Assembly: GCA_041394245.1 (NCBI GenBank)
Contig: JAWKIR010000002.1
Coordinates: 2,790,001 to 2,854,000, forward strand
Reading direction: 5' to 3'
DNA length: 64,000 nt
Source of the DNA: Acidimicrobiales bacterium
Lineage (GTDB): Bacteria; Actinomycetota; Acidimicrobiia; Acidimicrobiales; Aldehydirespiratoraceae
Each line of letters starts with the position of its first letter. Position 1 is the stretch's first letter. The position numbers and the translations under genes were made by a program. The notes beneath the pieces are model-generated. The model made no database searches. It saw nothing but the letters and a program-made list of their open reading frames with translations, and was not told the DNA's origin. This document shows positions 1-13,295 of the stretch, in pieces.

Positions 1-336
1 TACGTCGTGGCTGCGGCCGACGCCGAAGGGTGCACGGTCGAGACGCGGGTCCTCGCCCGGTTCGAACCCGTGATCTTCGATCCCGAGGTCGTCGCACTGG
101 TCGAACGAACCGCCGATCGTCTCGGGCACTCGGTGAAGCGGATGCCCTCGGGTGCCGGCCACGACGCCCAGATGTTCGCGCGCGTGTGTCCGACCGCGAT
201 GGTGTTCACGCCGAGCCGAGACGGGCTGAGTCACAACCCGGCCGAGTACACGAGTCCCGCCGACCTCCAGGCCGGTGCCGACGTGCTCCTCCAGGTGATG
301 TGGGCGCTCGCGAGTCAAGGAGAAGCCAGTGACTGA
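1..336 (+). CDS. M20-family carbamoylase/amidohydrolase, 3' part only
   Basis: C-terminal piece of a metal-dependent amidase of the M20 hydantoinase/carbamoylase group (N-carbamoyl-L-amino acid hydrolase, allantoate amidohydrolase). The frame is open from the window edge, so the N-terminal catalytic half is not visible. The remaining part has the two motifs typical of the end of this group, GAGHDAQ (around residue 50) and SHNPAEYT, whose histidines belong to the metal and substrate site. Its stop overlaps the next start by 8 bp, so it is part of the purine-type operon. Inferred role: removal of a carbamoyl group from a ureido intermediate, the job done by YgeY or HyuA-linked enzymes in enterobacterial clusters. 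The exact substrate cannot be read from this fragment. Confidence 0.82.
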   Translation, partial: YVVAAADAEGCTVETRVLARFEPVIFDPEVVALVERTADRLGHSVKRMPSGAGHDAQMFARVCPTAMVFTPSRDGLSHNPAEYTSPADLQAGADVLLQVMWALASQGEASD

Positions 337-2110
337 GCCCGGGTCCGTACCCGCCCCGTCCCCCGGGGTCACGCCGCCGCTCACCCCGATGTCGTTGTCG
401 ACCCTGATGGGTCGGGTCGACCACGAGTGGCGAACCCGCAGCAAGATCTTCGACCTGCCCAACGCCCGGATCTGGAGGCCCGACGACCACATCGACCTGT
501 CGTTCGATTTCCTCGGGCGGCGCTGTGCGTCGCCGATCGGTCCGGCGGCCGGACCCCACAGCCAGATGGCGCAGAACATCGTCCTCGCCTGGCTCGGCGG
601 AGGCCGTCTGTTCGAGTTGAAGACCGTTCAGATCCTCGATGATCTCGAGATCGGTCGACCGTGCATCGACATGGAGACCATCGGCTACAACATCGAGTGG
701 AGCCAGGAACTGACGGTGCCCCAGAGCCTCGCCGAATACGTCAAGGCGTGGATGGCGCTCGAGGTCCTACGGCACTGGGAGCCGCTACGGGAGTTCGTCG
801 GCGACCCCGGCCCCCACGTGTTCGACATGTCGGTCGGCTACGACCTGGCCGGGATCCGAAGCGACAAGGTCGCGTCGTTCATCCGCGGCATGCACGACGC
901 CACGGCGTCGATCGACGCGCTGCGTTCGGAGCTGACCGGCCCGTTCGCAGAGTTCGCCGACCTCGAGTTCCCGCCCGTCATCAGCGACACGCTCACCCTC
1001 TCGACCTTCCACGGCTGCCCGCCCGAGGAGATCGAGTCGATCACCAAGCACCTCATCGACGAGCACGAGCTCGACGTCATCGTGAAGCTCAACCCGACCC
1101 TGCTCGGCTACGAGACCGTCGCCGGGATCGTCAACGACGAACTCGGCTATGTCGACGTTCCCGTGAAGGAAGCGGCCTTCGCCGCAGACCTCCAGTTCGA
1201 CCGCGGCATCGAACTGATCGGCGAGCTCAACCAGTACGCCAAGGATCGTGGCCGCGTCTTCGGCATCAAGCTGACCAACACCCTCGTGGTCGACAACCAG
1301 CGTGGGTTCATGCCCGACGAGACGATGTATCTCTCGGGTCCGCCCCTGCACGTCCTGGCCGTCACGCTGCTCGACCGGCTGGCCACGGCGCTGCCCGGCA
1401 CGCTCATGATTCCCGGTCACGAGGGCGACGTGATGGTGTCGTTCTCCGCCGGCATCACGAAGGACAACCTGGCCGACGCGCTGGCCGCCGGGGTCAATCC
1501 CGCGACCGTGTGCTCCGACCTCCTCAAGCCGGGTGGCTACGGCCGCATGGCGCCCATGCTGCGCGGCCTGGCCAAGGACATCGCCGCAGCGGGGGCGAAC
1601 GACCTCGCCTCGTACCGCGCGCGGCGCCAGGCCGACGCCGAGGTCGGCGGCCATTCGTCGGTCGCCGCCGCCTACGCCGCGTCGTTGCACGGTCCCGGCG
1701 GCGAGCCCTACCGGCTCGCGGCCAACGAGAAGCTGCCCCGTTCGGTCGATCACGAGCTCGAGATGTTCGGGTGCGTCGCGTGCAACTTCTGCATCACCGT
1801 CTGCCCCAACGACGCCTTCTTCAGCATCAAGAGTCTCGAAGGGATGTCCGACCGCCAGCAGTATCTGGTCCTCGCCGAACTGTGCAACGAGTGTGGGAAC
1901 TGCATGGTGTTCTGCCCCGAAGACGGCGACCCGGCGCAGATCAAGCCCAAGCTCTTCACCGACCCGGAGCTCTTCGCCGCACGCGAAGGGCAGGGATTCC
2001 TCGTCGCCGCGTCCGGCGTGGTCGACGCCCGAGCCGACGACGACACCGTCTCACTCGTGCAACGCCTTCTCGCCAGTGAGCAGGGCCTACCTCTCCAGGA
2101 GATCACATGA
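329..2110 (+). CDS. YgfK-like iron-sulfur oxidoreductase (short form)
   Basis: 593 aa, GTG start with AAGGAG at 317-322. Residues 20-440 match the dihydroorotate-dehydrogenase-like N-terminal part of E. coli YgfK, including GPAAGPHSQMAQNIV, ELKTVQILDDLEIGRPCID and STFHGCPPEEIE. The C-terminus has two CxxCxxCxxxC [4Fe-4S] motifs at C482/485/488/492 and C519/522/525/529. E. coli YgfK (about 1030 aa) also has glutamate-synthase-like FAD/NAD(P) domains; these are absent here, so the electron partner must be another protein. YgfK homologues occur with SsnA and XdhD in anaerobic uric acid clusters, where they are thought to reduce the ring. Here the same three families are together. The older family label, putative selenate reductase subunit, is probably misleading. 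Confidence 0.85.
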   Translation: MTEPGSVPAPSPGVTPPLTPMSLSTLMGRVDHEWRTRSKIFDLPNARIWRPDDHIDLSFDFLGRRCASPIGPAAGPHSQMAQNIVLAWLGGGRLFELKTVQILDDLEIGRPCIDMETIGYNIEWSQELTVPQSLAEYVKAWMALEVLRHWEPLREFVGDPGPHVFDMSVGYDLAGIRSDKVASFIRGMHDATASIDALRSELTGPFAEFADLEFPPVISDTLTLSTFHGCPPEEIESITKHLIDEHELDVIVKLNPTLLGYETVAGIVNDELGYVDVPVKEAAFAADLQFDRGIELIGELNQYAKDRGRVFGIKLTNTLVVDNQRGFMPDETMYLSGPPLHVLAVTLLDRLATALPGTLMIPGHEGDVMVSFSAGITKDNLADALAAGVNPATVCSDLLKPGGYGRMAPMLRGLAKDIAAAGANDLASYRARRQADAEVGGHSSVAAAYAASLHGPGGEPYRLAANEKLPRSVDHELEMFGCVACNFCITVCPNDAFFSIKSLEGMSDRQQYLVLAELCNECGNCMVFCPEDGDPAQIKPKLFTDPELFAAREGQGFLVAASGVVDARADDDTVSLVQRLLASEQGLPLQEIT

Positions 2111-3156
2111 CCGACCACGACCGCGCCTGGAACGGACCGCTCGAAGAGACCGAGGGGCGCAACCTCCGTCTGGCCGCCGCCCAGATGGGGCCGATCGGGC
2201 GTCATGAACCACGCGCCCACGTCGTCGATCGACTGGTGGCGCTCGTGCAGCAGGCGGCCACCGCCGGCGTCGAACTGGTCGTCTTCCCCGAGCTCGCGCT
2301 CACGACGTTCTTTCCCCGCTGGTTCGTCGAGGACGAGCCCGACCTCGACCTCGACAGCTTCTACGAGACCGAGATGCCCGGCCCCGAGACCCAACGGCTC
2401 TTCGATGTGGCCAAGTACCACGGGGTCGGGTTCTGTCTCGGCTATGCGGAACTCACGCCCGACGGCCATCGCTACAACACGCAGATCCTCGTGGAGCGCG
2501 ACGGTGTGGTCGTGGGCAAGTACCGCAAGGTGCACCTTCCCGGTCATCGCGAGCACGAGCCGTGGCGTGGCTTCCAACACCTCGAGCGGCGCTACTTCGA
2601 ACCCGGCGACGAGTTCCCCACGTGGCACGCGTTCGGCGGCGTCGTCGGGATGGCCATCTGCAACGACCGCCGCTGGCCGGAGACCTACCGATGCCTGGCG
2701 CTCGGCGGTGCCGAGCTGATCCTCATCGGGTACAACACGCCGATGCACTACGAGCCGGATCCGAGTCAGGATGCGCTCCAGTCGTTCCACAGCCATCTGG
2801 TGATGCAGGCCGGGGCCTATCAGAACGGGTGCTTCGTGGTCGGCGTCGCCAAGGGGGGCAACGAAGAGGGCGTCGAGTCGCTGGCCGACAGCTGCGTGAT
2901 CGCCCCGACCGGGCGGGTGATCGCACTGACGGCCCACACGGGCGACGAACTCGCCATCGCCGACATCGATCTCGACCTGTGCCGTAACTACAAGGAAACG
3001 CTCTTCCAGTTCGAGCGCTACCGGCGCCCCGAGGTCTACGGCGCGATCACCGCACAGGCCGGTCCGATCGCACCGACCGTGCCCGACCACCTCCTGGCCG
3101 ATCTCTCCCTGGCCGATCTCTCCCTCTCCGATGCCGATGACGAGGATTCCCCATGA
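2107..3156 (+). CDS. N-carbamoyl-D-amino acid hydrolase-like amidase (nitrilase superfamily)
   Basis: 349 aa, ATGA overlap with the gene before and AGGAG at 2097-2101. Carbon-nitrogen hydrolase fold with the Glu-Lys-Cys triad at E62 (FPELALTTFFPRW), K141 (GKYRKVHLPGH) and C185 (ICNDRRWPE). These segments, plus DSFYETEMPGP and QHLERRYFEPGD, follow Agrobacterium D-carbamoylase nearly residue by residue. The known reaction is hydrolysis of an N-carbamoyl amino acid to the free amino acid, CO2 and ammonia. It carries an extra N-terminal tail of about 15 residues. In this operon it would be a second carbamoylase beside the M20 enzyme, which fits an intermediate with two ureido groups such as a diureidopropionate; that substrate is inferred. 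Confidence 0.9.
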   Translation: MTDHDRAWNGPLEETEGRNLRLAAAQMGPIGRHEPRAHVVDRLVALVQQAATAGVELVVFPELALTTFFPRWFVEDEPDLDLDSFYETEMPGPETQRLFDVAKYHGVGFCLGYAELTPDGHRYNTQILVERDGVVVGKYRKVHLPGHREHEPWRGFQHLERRYFEPGDEFPTWHAFGGVVGMAICNDRRWPETYRCLALGGAELILIGYNTPMHYEPDPSQDALQSFHSHLVMQAGAYQNGCFVVGVAKGGNEEGVESLADSCVIAPTGRVIALTAHTGDELAIADIDLDLCRNYKETLFQFERYRRPEVYGAITAQAGPIAPTVPDHLLADLSLADLSLSDADDEDSP

Positions 3157-5804
3157 CCAAGTTCGTTCTCAACGGAGCTGAGGTCGAGGCCTCGGCAGGC
3201 CACGAACACCTCCTCGCAGCCTTGCGCGACGAGCTCGGTGTGATGTCGCCGAAGGACGGATGCTCGCCGTCGGGCCAGTGCGGCTGCTGCACGGTCCTCG
3301 TCGACGGCAAGGCGCGGGTGGCGTGCCAGACCTCGATGGACAAGACCGACGGGGCCGAGGTCGTCACCCTCGAGGGCGTCGATTCCGACGAGCGTGACCG
3401 GATGGCGGCGGCCTTCGCCGCCCACGGCGCCCTCCAGTGCGGCTTCTGCACGCCGGGCATCATCATGCGGACCAAGTCCATGCTCGACAAGAAGGGCAGT
3501 GAGCTGACCCGTGAGGGTGCGGCCCGGCTGCTGGGGGCCAACCTCTGTCGTTGTACCGGCTACACGAAGATCCTCGATGCCGTCGAGGCATTGGCCGCCG
3601 ACGAGGTCGCCGTTGCCCTCGCCCCCAAGGGAGTGGGTTCTCGCGGCGTGAAATACGAGGCCGCCGAGCTCTCGATGGGCGACCGGCCCTTCATCGACGA
3701 CATGGTGCCCGAGGGACTCCTGCACGGCGCAGTCCGATTGGCCGATCACGCCCGGGCCGACGTCGTTGCGATCGACACGAGTGCCGCGGAGGCGGTGCCG
3801 GGCGTCGAGGCCGTGTTCACGGGCGCCGATGTCCCCGGGGAACTCCGCTCGGGTCTGATCCACAAGGACTGGCCGACCTTCATCCCCGTGGGTGGACGCA
3901 CCAGCTATCTCGGCGACGTGCTCGCCGTGGTGGTCGCCGTTGACCGCCCCACCGCACGCCGCGCCGCGACCCTGATCGACGTCACCTACGACGTGCTGCC
4001 GCCGATCGTCAACCCGATCGAGGCGATCGCTCCCGGCGCCGACGACGCCGTCTGGCAGCTCGACGGCAACATCCTCTCGACCTCGACCTATCGACGCGGT
4101 GATGCGGCGGCGGCCCTCGCCGACTCGGTCCATGTCGTGCGCGAGACCTTCCAGACCCAGCGCATCGACCATGCGTTCCTCGAGCCGGAGTCGACCCTCG
4201 CCGTTCCGGTGCCGGCGGGGCAACCGCTGCCGCTCACCGCGGGCGGCACCAACGGTGAGCCCGTCGACTTCGATCGGCTCATGGTCTATTCGGGGGGTCA
4301 GGGCATCTGGGACGATCGCAACGACATCGCCCGCATGCTCGACGTCGACACCGCAGTCGTGGTGACCGAACTCGTGAGCAACGGCGGCGCCTTCGGCGGC
4401 AAGGAGGACATGTCGAACCAGGGTCAGACCGCGCTCGCAGCATGGCTCCTGCAACGACCGGTGAAGATCACGTTCTCCCGCGAGGAGTCGTTCCTCGTCC
4501 ACACCAAGCGCCACCCGATCCGAATGCAGTACCAAGCCGGCTGTGATGCCGACGGGAAGCTGACCGGGCTGCACATCCGCATGGTGGGCGACTCCGGCCC
4601 CTACGCATCGGTCGGCATGAAGGTGCTCGAGCGGGCGGCAGGTCACGCCTCGGGCCCCTACGTCGTGCCCAACATCGACTGTGAGGCGATCGCCGCCCGC
4701 ACCAACAACTCGGTGTGTGGCGCGTTCCGCGGCTTCGGTGCCAATCAGGCCCAGTTCGCCATGGAGGGAGTGATGGACCGCCTCGCGGAGATGGTCGGCA
4801 TCACGGGTTGGGAGATGCGCAACCGCAACGTCGTCTCGCCCGGCGTCGTGTGGGGTCCGGGCCAGATCATGGATGACGGCTGTCTCGGCGCCCAGGCGTG
4901 CCTCGATGCGGTGAAGGAGCCCTACGAGTCGGCCCTCGCGGCGGGCAAGGCGGTGGGCCTCGGTCTCGGCTTGAAGAACTCCGGCCTCGGCAACGGGTTC
5001 AAGGAGATCGCCAAGGCGGTCGTCCATTTCCGCCCCGACGGCAAGGTCGAGGTCCGCCACTGCTGGACCGAGATGGGCCAGGGCGTCCACACGGTCGCCC
5101 AGCAGGTGGCCGTCGAGGAACTCGGCGTGAGCGCCGACGACGTGGTCGTCATCGTCGACTCGACTCGTGAACTCGGCGCCGGCCAGACCACCGGCAGTCG
5201 AGGCACGCTGATGGGTGCCGGCTCGGTCGCCGACGCCTGCCGTGTGGCGATGGCCGACGGCTGCAGGGTCGGGGTCGACTACGAGGGCGAGTACCGCGTC
5301 GACTGGACCAACTCCCTCAACGAAGGGCTCGAGCATCCGGTCATCCATTCCACGTTCGGCTATGCCGCGCAGATGGTCATCATGGATCCCGAGACGGGCG
5401 AGATCGAAAAGGTCGTCGCCGCCCACGACGTCGGTCGGGCCGTCAACCCGATGTTGTGCGAGGGCCAGATCGAGGGCGCCGTCCACATGGGTCTCGGCTA
5501 CGCACTCAGCGAGGGATTCCCGTGCGACGACGACGGACGTCCGACCAACACCACACTGCGCGCACTCGACATCATCCGACCCAAGGACATGCCCGATGTC
5601 GACGTGATCCTCGTCGAGTCACCCCAGCCCAACGCGCCCTACGGGATCAAGGGCGTGGGTGAGATCGGGCTCGTCCCGACCGCCGGCGCCGTTGCCGCGG
5701 CGATGCACGCGCACGACGGAGAGTGGCGCACCGAACTGCCGCTGATCAACGACGCCAATCGTGAGAACGCAGCTTCGTGGACCGGGTCCTGGGTCGGCTC
5801 GTGA
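3153..5804 (+). CDS. Fused [2Fe-2S]-molybdopterin hydroxylase, selenium-dependent xanthine dehydrogenase/XdhD type
   Basis: 883 aa, ATGA-coupled to the amidase. Residues 1-150 are a complete two-cluster ferredoxin domain: C37, C43, C46 and C58 (spacing C-x5-C-x2-C, one residue longer than the usual C-x4-C) and CGFC (96-99) with CRC (132-134). Residues 160-883 are the molybdopterin-binding hydroxylase part, with FGGKED, CGAFRGFG and the GVGEIG loop whose E837 is the expected catalytic Glu. One chain joining FeS and Mo domains without FAD is the layout of selenium-dependent xanthine dehydrogenases; E. coli XdhD is a relative that lost the cysteines. Expected role: hydroxylation of a purine ring, passing electrons to a separate FAD subunit, probably the one at 9462-10949. 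Selenium use cannot be judged from sequence. Confidence 0.85.
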   Translation: MTKFVLNGAEVEASAGHEHLLAALRDELGVMSPKDGCSPSGQCGCCTVLVDGKARVACQTSMDKTDGAEVVTLEGVDSDERDRMAAAFAAHGALQCGFCTPGIIMRTKSMLDKKGSELTREGAARLLGANLCRCTGYTKILDAVEALAADEVAVALAPKGVGSRGVKYEAAELSMGDRPFIDDMVPEGLLHGAVRLADHARADVVAIDTSAAEAVPGVEAVFTGADVPGELRSGLIHKDWPTFIPVGGRTSYLGDVLAVVVAVDRPTARRAATLIDVTYDVLPPIVNPIEAIAPGADDAVWQLDGNILSTSTYRRGDAAAALADSVHVVRETFQTQRIDHAFLEPESTLAVPVPAGQPLPLTAGGTNGEPVDFDRLMVYSGGQGIWDDRNDIARMLDVDTAVVVTELVSNGGAFGGKEDMSNQGQTALAAWLLQRPVKITFSREESFLVHTKRHPIRMQYQAGCDADGKLTGLHIRMVGDSGPYASVGMKVLERAAGHASGPYVVPNIDCEAIAARTNNSVCGAFRGFGANQAQFAMEGVMDRLAEMVGITGWEMRNRNVVSPGVVWGPGQIMDDGCLGAQACLDAVKEPYESALAAGKAVGLGLGLKNSGLGNGFKEIAKAVVHFRPDGKVEVRHCWTEMGQGVHTVAQQVAVEELGVSADDVVVIVDSTRELGAGQTTGSRGTLMGAGSVADACRVAMADGCRVGVDYEGEYRVDWTNSLNEGLEHPVIHSTFGYAAQMVIMDPETGEIEKVVAAHDVGRAVNPMLCEGQIEGAVHMGLGYALSEGFPCDDDGRPTNTTLRALDIIRPKDMPDVDVILVESPQPNAPYGIKGVGEIGLVPTAGAVAAAMHAHDGEWRTELPLINDANRENAASWTGSWVGS

Positions 5805-6828
5805 ATCCGGACCAGACCGCCGGCCTCGTCTGCGCCCACCATCACCTCTACTCCGCACTGGCGAGGGGGATGCCGGCGCCGCCCCGCACACCCACGAAGT
5901 TCGCGGAGATCCTCGAGCTCGTCTGGTGGCGGCTCGACCGCGCCCTCGATGCCGACACCATCGAGTGGTCGGCCAAGCTCGCCGCCCTGGAAGCCCTCGA
6001 ACGGGGCTGCACCTCGATCGTCGATCACCACGAGTCGCCCAACGCGATCGACGGGTCGCTCTCCATCATCGCCGACGCATGTGCCGAGGTCGGCGTACGC
6101 GTCAACTGCGCCTACGGGGTGACCGACCGTCACGGGCCTGAAGGTGCGGCCGCCGGTCTGGCCGAGAACGATCGCTTCCTGTCGGAGGGAGGCCGGGGCA
6201 TGGTGGGGCTCCATGCGGCCTTCACCTGCGATGACGAGACGATCGCGGCGGCCGCCGAGCTCGCGTCCCGTCACGGCGTGGGGGTCCATGTGCACGTCGC
6301 CGAGGGCGAAGACGACACGTGGGCGCGCCTCGTCGGTCACACCGCCGACGACTGGTGGCTCGTCCATGGCGTGCACCTGCCCGACGACCACGGTCTGCAC
6401 GGGACCATCATCCACAACCCGCGGTCCAACATGAACAACGCGGTCGGCTACGCCCGGCCGCAACGGTTCTCGAACCCGGTCGGTCTGGGCACCGACGGCA
6501 TCGGCGCCGACATGCTCGACGAGTTCCGCGTCGCCTTCGTCAGAGCTAGGGAGCACGACGTCACCACCACGCCCGACGACACGTGGGCATGGCTCGACCG
6601 CGGCTACGAACTCTTCCCCGAGGCCCGCGACGACCGGGTCACCTGGGACTACCGACCGATGGATCCGTGGCGGCTGGCCTACAGCCCCGGGGTCTCGCCG
6701 ATCACCGTCGAGATCGACGGCGAGGTCGTCCTGGCCGACGGCGTGGCCACCCGGGTCGACGCCGACGAGATCCGCCACAAGGCAGCCGACGCTGCGCAAC
6801 GACTCTTTCGCACACTGGAGAACATCAC

Positions 6829-6832
<4 letters not shown>
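5801..6832 (+). CDS. SsnA-like amidohydrolase (compact)
   Basis: 343 aa from GTG at 5801, which overlaps the previous stop as GTGA; GTG 5777 in the same frame is an alternative. Metal-dependent hydrolase of the SsnA/guanine deaminase type: AHHHLYSALARGMP holds the HxH metal pair, followed by GCTSIVDHHESP, VHVHVAEGEDD, IIHNPRSNMNN and LGTDGIGADM, all closely matching E. coli SsnA (about 440 aa). The protein lacks the N-terminal beta-sandwich strands (about 55 residues before HxH) and the usual helix preceding the C-terminal strands, so it is a reduced version. In uric acid clusters SsnA is thought to open or deaminate the reduced ring. The substrate here is inferred from its YgfK and hydroxylase neighbours. 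Confidence 0.82.
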
Positions 6833-8355
<1,523 letters not shown>

Positions 8356-8364
8356 CCATCGGAG

Positions 8365-9456
8365 ATGTCGGGAAACCCTTTCGTCCGCTACCGGAAACGG
8401 CTCGACAGCTACGCCTCGGCGCGTGCAGGAGGGCTGAGTGACGAGCAGTACGTCGACATCGTCGAAGGGCTCGACGCCGCGGTCGCCGAGGTCGACGGAC
8501 AGGGCTTCCAGGTGACGCCGACGCACGCCATGCCCGATCTCGCGGCGGCGGCCGGTCTGGCCGAGGGCGTGGAGCTGTTCGTGAAGGTCGAGGTCGACAA
8601 CGTCGGCGGCTCGCACAAGGCCCGCCACCTCATGGGTGTGGCGATCCAGATGCTGGTCGACGAGGCCCTCGGTGCCGCTCCCGGCGGCCCCCTTGCGATC
8701 GCCAGCTGCGGCAACGCCGCACTCGGTGCCTCGGTCATCGCCCGTGCACTCGACCGTCCGCTCCAGGTGTTCGTTCCGACCTGGGCCGATCCGCCGGTGA
8801 TCGACCGCCTGACCGCCCTGGGTGCCGATCTGCGGGTGTGCTCCCGTCAGCCCGACGAGGCGGGTGACCCCTGCTATCTGCGCTTCGGGGAGGCGGTCCT
8901 GGCCGGCGCTCGGCCGTTCAGTGTCCAGGGCGTCGACACCCCCACGACCTTCGATGGTGGCCGCACACTCGGCTGGGAACTCGCCGACCAGGTGGAAGGG
9001 CTCGAGGCTCTCTATGTGCAGGTCGGCGGCGGTGCCCTGGCGACGGCGACGTCGCTCGGGGTCGGTCCGGTGCCCCTGTTCCCGGTCCAGGCCGAGGGCT
9101 GCGCTCCGTTGCGGCGGGCATGGGATCTGCTCGCTCCCGAGTTCGATCTCGATGCGGCGGCGGCGAACCCGGCGGACTTCATGTGGCCGTGGGAGGACGA
9201 ACCGTCGAGTGCCGCGTCCGGCATCCTCGACGATGTCACCTACGACTGGCTCCCGCTGATCGCCCGAACCCGTGCAACCGGCGGCGAACCGATCGTCGCG
9301 TCGGAGACCACGATCGTGCGGGCCCACGCGCTCGCCCGGGCCACCGGGATCGCCGTCTCGGCCACCGGGTCGGCGGGTCTCGCCGGTCCCCTCACGTCGC
9401 CGCCGGAACCGGGCCGCCGTATCGCTGTCCTGTTCACCGGCGTCGAGAGAGAATAG
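8365..9456 (+). CDS. Threonine synthase/ammonia-lyase-like PLP enzyme
   Basis: 363 aa. Fold-type II PLP protein with a threonine synthase-like N-terminus (NPFVRYRKRLDSYA, GFQVTPTH), K85 in GGSHKARHLM as the PLP lysine, SCGNAALGAS as the cofactor-binding loop and VGGGALATA as the glycine-rich phosphate turn. The gap after the previous gene is 9 bp; GGAG lies at 8361-8364, directly against the ATG, so initiation may depend on translational coupling. Two adjacent PLP lyases of different subfamilies in one operon could act on two different products or enantiomers, or one could be a racemase-like partner. Function is inferred from fold only. Confidence 0.75.
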   Translation: MSGNPFVRYRKRLDSYASARAGGLSDEQYVDIVEGLDAAVAEVDGQGFQVTPTHAMPDLAAAAGLAEGVELFVKVEVDNVGGSHKARHLMGVAIQMLVDEALGAAPGGPLAIASCGNAALGASVIARALDRPLQVFVPTWADPPVIDRLTALGADLRVCSRQPDEAGDPCYLRFGEAVLAGARPFSVQGVDTPTTFDGGRTLGWELADQVEGLEALYVQVGGGALATATSLGVGPVPLFPVQAEGCAPLRRAWDLLAPEFDLDAAAANPADFMWPWEDEPSSAASGILDDVTYDWLPLIARTRATGGEPIVASETTIVRAHALARATGIAVSATGSAGLAGPLTSPPEPGRRIAVLFTGVERE

Positions 9457-9461
9457 GCGTC

Positions 9462-10945
9462 ATGGAAACCGTCACCGGCGAGCTCCACCACGTCCAACGG
9501 CCGTCGACCCGGGTCGATCGCGTCGTGCGGCCCGACAGCTGGCGGGCCGCCCTGGCTGCGCTCGCCGAGTTCCCCGGTTCCCGCCCGCTGTCGGGAGGCA
9601 CCGATCTGCTCCTCGACCTCGCCCGGTCCTCCGGCGAACCGGTGACGCTCGTCGACCTCTCCGCGATCGGCGGCGCCGCCGACATCGTCGACGACGGCGA
9701 TGCGTTCGTGCTCGGGGCCGGCGTCACCCACAACCAGATCGTCGCCGATCCGCGGCTCAGGGAGCATTGTCTCCCGCTGGCGCAGGCCTGTCTCGAGATC
9801 GGATCCCCGCAGCTTCGCAATCGGGCGACCGTCGCCGGCAATGTCGCGACGGCGAGCCCGGCCAACGACTCGATCAGCGCGCTCATGGCGCTCGGCGCCC
9901 GTGTCGTGCTGACCCGTCTCGTTCGTGATGGAGCCGGTGTCACCGAGGTCTCCCGCGACGTTGCCATCGCAGGGTTCTTCACGGGCTTTCGTGCGACGGT
10001 GAGGCGCCATGACGAGCTGATCACCGCGATCCGCGTCCCGAAGCTCTCGGCCGACGAGCGCGCCATCTGGGTCAAGGTCGGATTGCGTCGCGCCCAGGCC
10101 ATCTCGGTCGTCCACGCGGCGATGGTGATCCGCCTGCACGACGGTCGGGTGGCCGATGCCCGGCTCGCCCTCGGTTCCGTCGCCCCGACGGTGATCATGA
10201 GCCATGTGTTCCCGGCGGCACTGCTCGACAAGCGCCTGGACGGACCGACCATCACCGCGGCGGCTGCTGCAGTTGCCGCGTCGATCGTCCCGATCGACGA
10301 CGTGCGGGCGACCGCGAGCTACCGCACGGCGGTCACCGAGGCGGTTCTGCGGCGGGCGTTGCAGACGCTCGCCGAGGATCGTGGAGCCGAGGCATGGCCG
10401 CCGGATCCGCCGGTGCTCGGCGTGCGCACCCCTTCGTCGATGCCGTCGTCACCGATCGTCGCCGACGACACCGTGATCTCGTTGACCGTCAACGGCGATG
10501 TCGTACACGGGTCGACCGCGGCGTCCACCACATTGCTCGACTGGCTTCGCGACCATTCGTCCACGCCGTGTTCGGGGGTGAAGGAGGGATGCGCCGAAGG
10601 GGAGTGCGGGGCATGCACCGTTCGTCTCGACGGTGCTGCGGTGATGGGGTGCCTCGTCGCCGCCGCGCAGGCCGACGGGGCCGTGGTGACGACGGTCGAG
10701 GGTCTCGCCGCGACCGAACCCGACGGATCGGCCTCGCTGCATCCGCTCCAAACGTCGTTCGTCGACGAGTTCGCCGTCCAGTGTGGGTTCTGCATCCCCG
10801 GGTTCCTGGTCGCCGGTGCCGCGCTCCTCGAGGAGTGTCCGGCGCCGACCGATCAGCAGATCGAGCTGGGGTTGGCCGGCAACCTCTGCCGCTGCACCGG
10901 CTACTACCCGATCACCCAGGCGGTCCGAGCGGCAGGGAGCACGCG

Positions 10946-10949
<4 letters not shown>
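9462..10949 (+). CDS. Fused FAD-binding and [2Fe-2S] subunit of a molybdenum hydroxylase
   Basis: 495 aa. The N-terminal 280 residues form the FAD-binding (XdhB/YgfM/CoxM-like) module with PLSGGTDLL and GSPQLRNRATVAGNVA. After a variable linker, residues 350-495 form the ferredoxin (XdhC/CoxS-like) module with CAEGECGACTV (cluster I; C370 just before it) and CGFCIPG...CRCTGYYP (cluster II). In classical XDH small chains the order is FeS then FAD; here it is reversed, FAD then FeS. It directly precedes the Mo subunit at 10946 and should pass electrons from Mo via FeS and FAD to NAD+ or oxygen. It could also serve the XdhD-like protein upstream, which has no FAD domain. Confidence 0.9.
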
Positions 10950-13221
<2,272 letters not shown>

Positions 13222-13228
<7 letters not shown>

Positions 13229-13249
13229 GTCGACACAGATCCGGCGGGG
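13222..13249 (+). repeat. Left copy of short repeat flanking the AbiEi-like gene
   Basis: GGGGTAAGTCGACACAGAT followed by CCGGCGGGG. The same words reappear split in the right copy at 14231-14279, GGGGCAAGTCGACAC and TTGACACAGATCGCCGGG. The left copy spans the stop codon of the Mo subunit gene. It may be a short recombination or insertion scar, or a remnant terminator; no clear stem is formed. Confidence 0.4.
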
Positions 13250-13295
13250 AGGGGTGCGACGGCGGGGTGTCACACCCGTTTGATGGACTCAGGGC

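Noticed and set aside
329..2110. Dihydropyrimidine dehydrogenase PydA or glutamate synthase
   Set aside because: The N-terminal barrel and [4Fe-4S] layout resemble those enzymes, but long segments match YgfK and no glutamine amidotransferase or PydA motif is seen.
3036..5486. Very long open frame on the minus strand opposite the XdhD-like gene
   Set aside because: Protein is low in sequence sense, rich in Arg/His/Asp typical of GC-rich antisense frames, without any motif; the plus strand has complete catalytic motifs.
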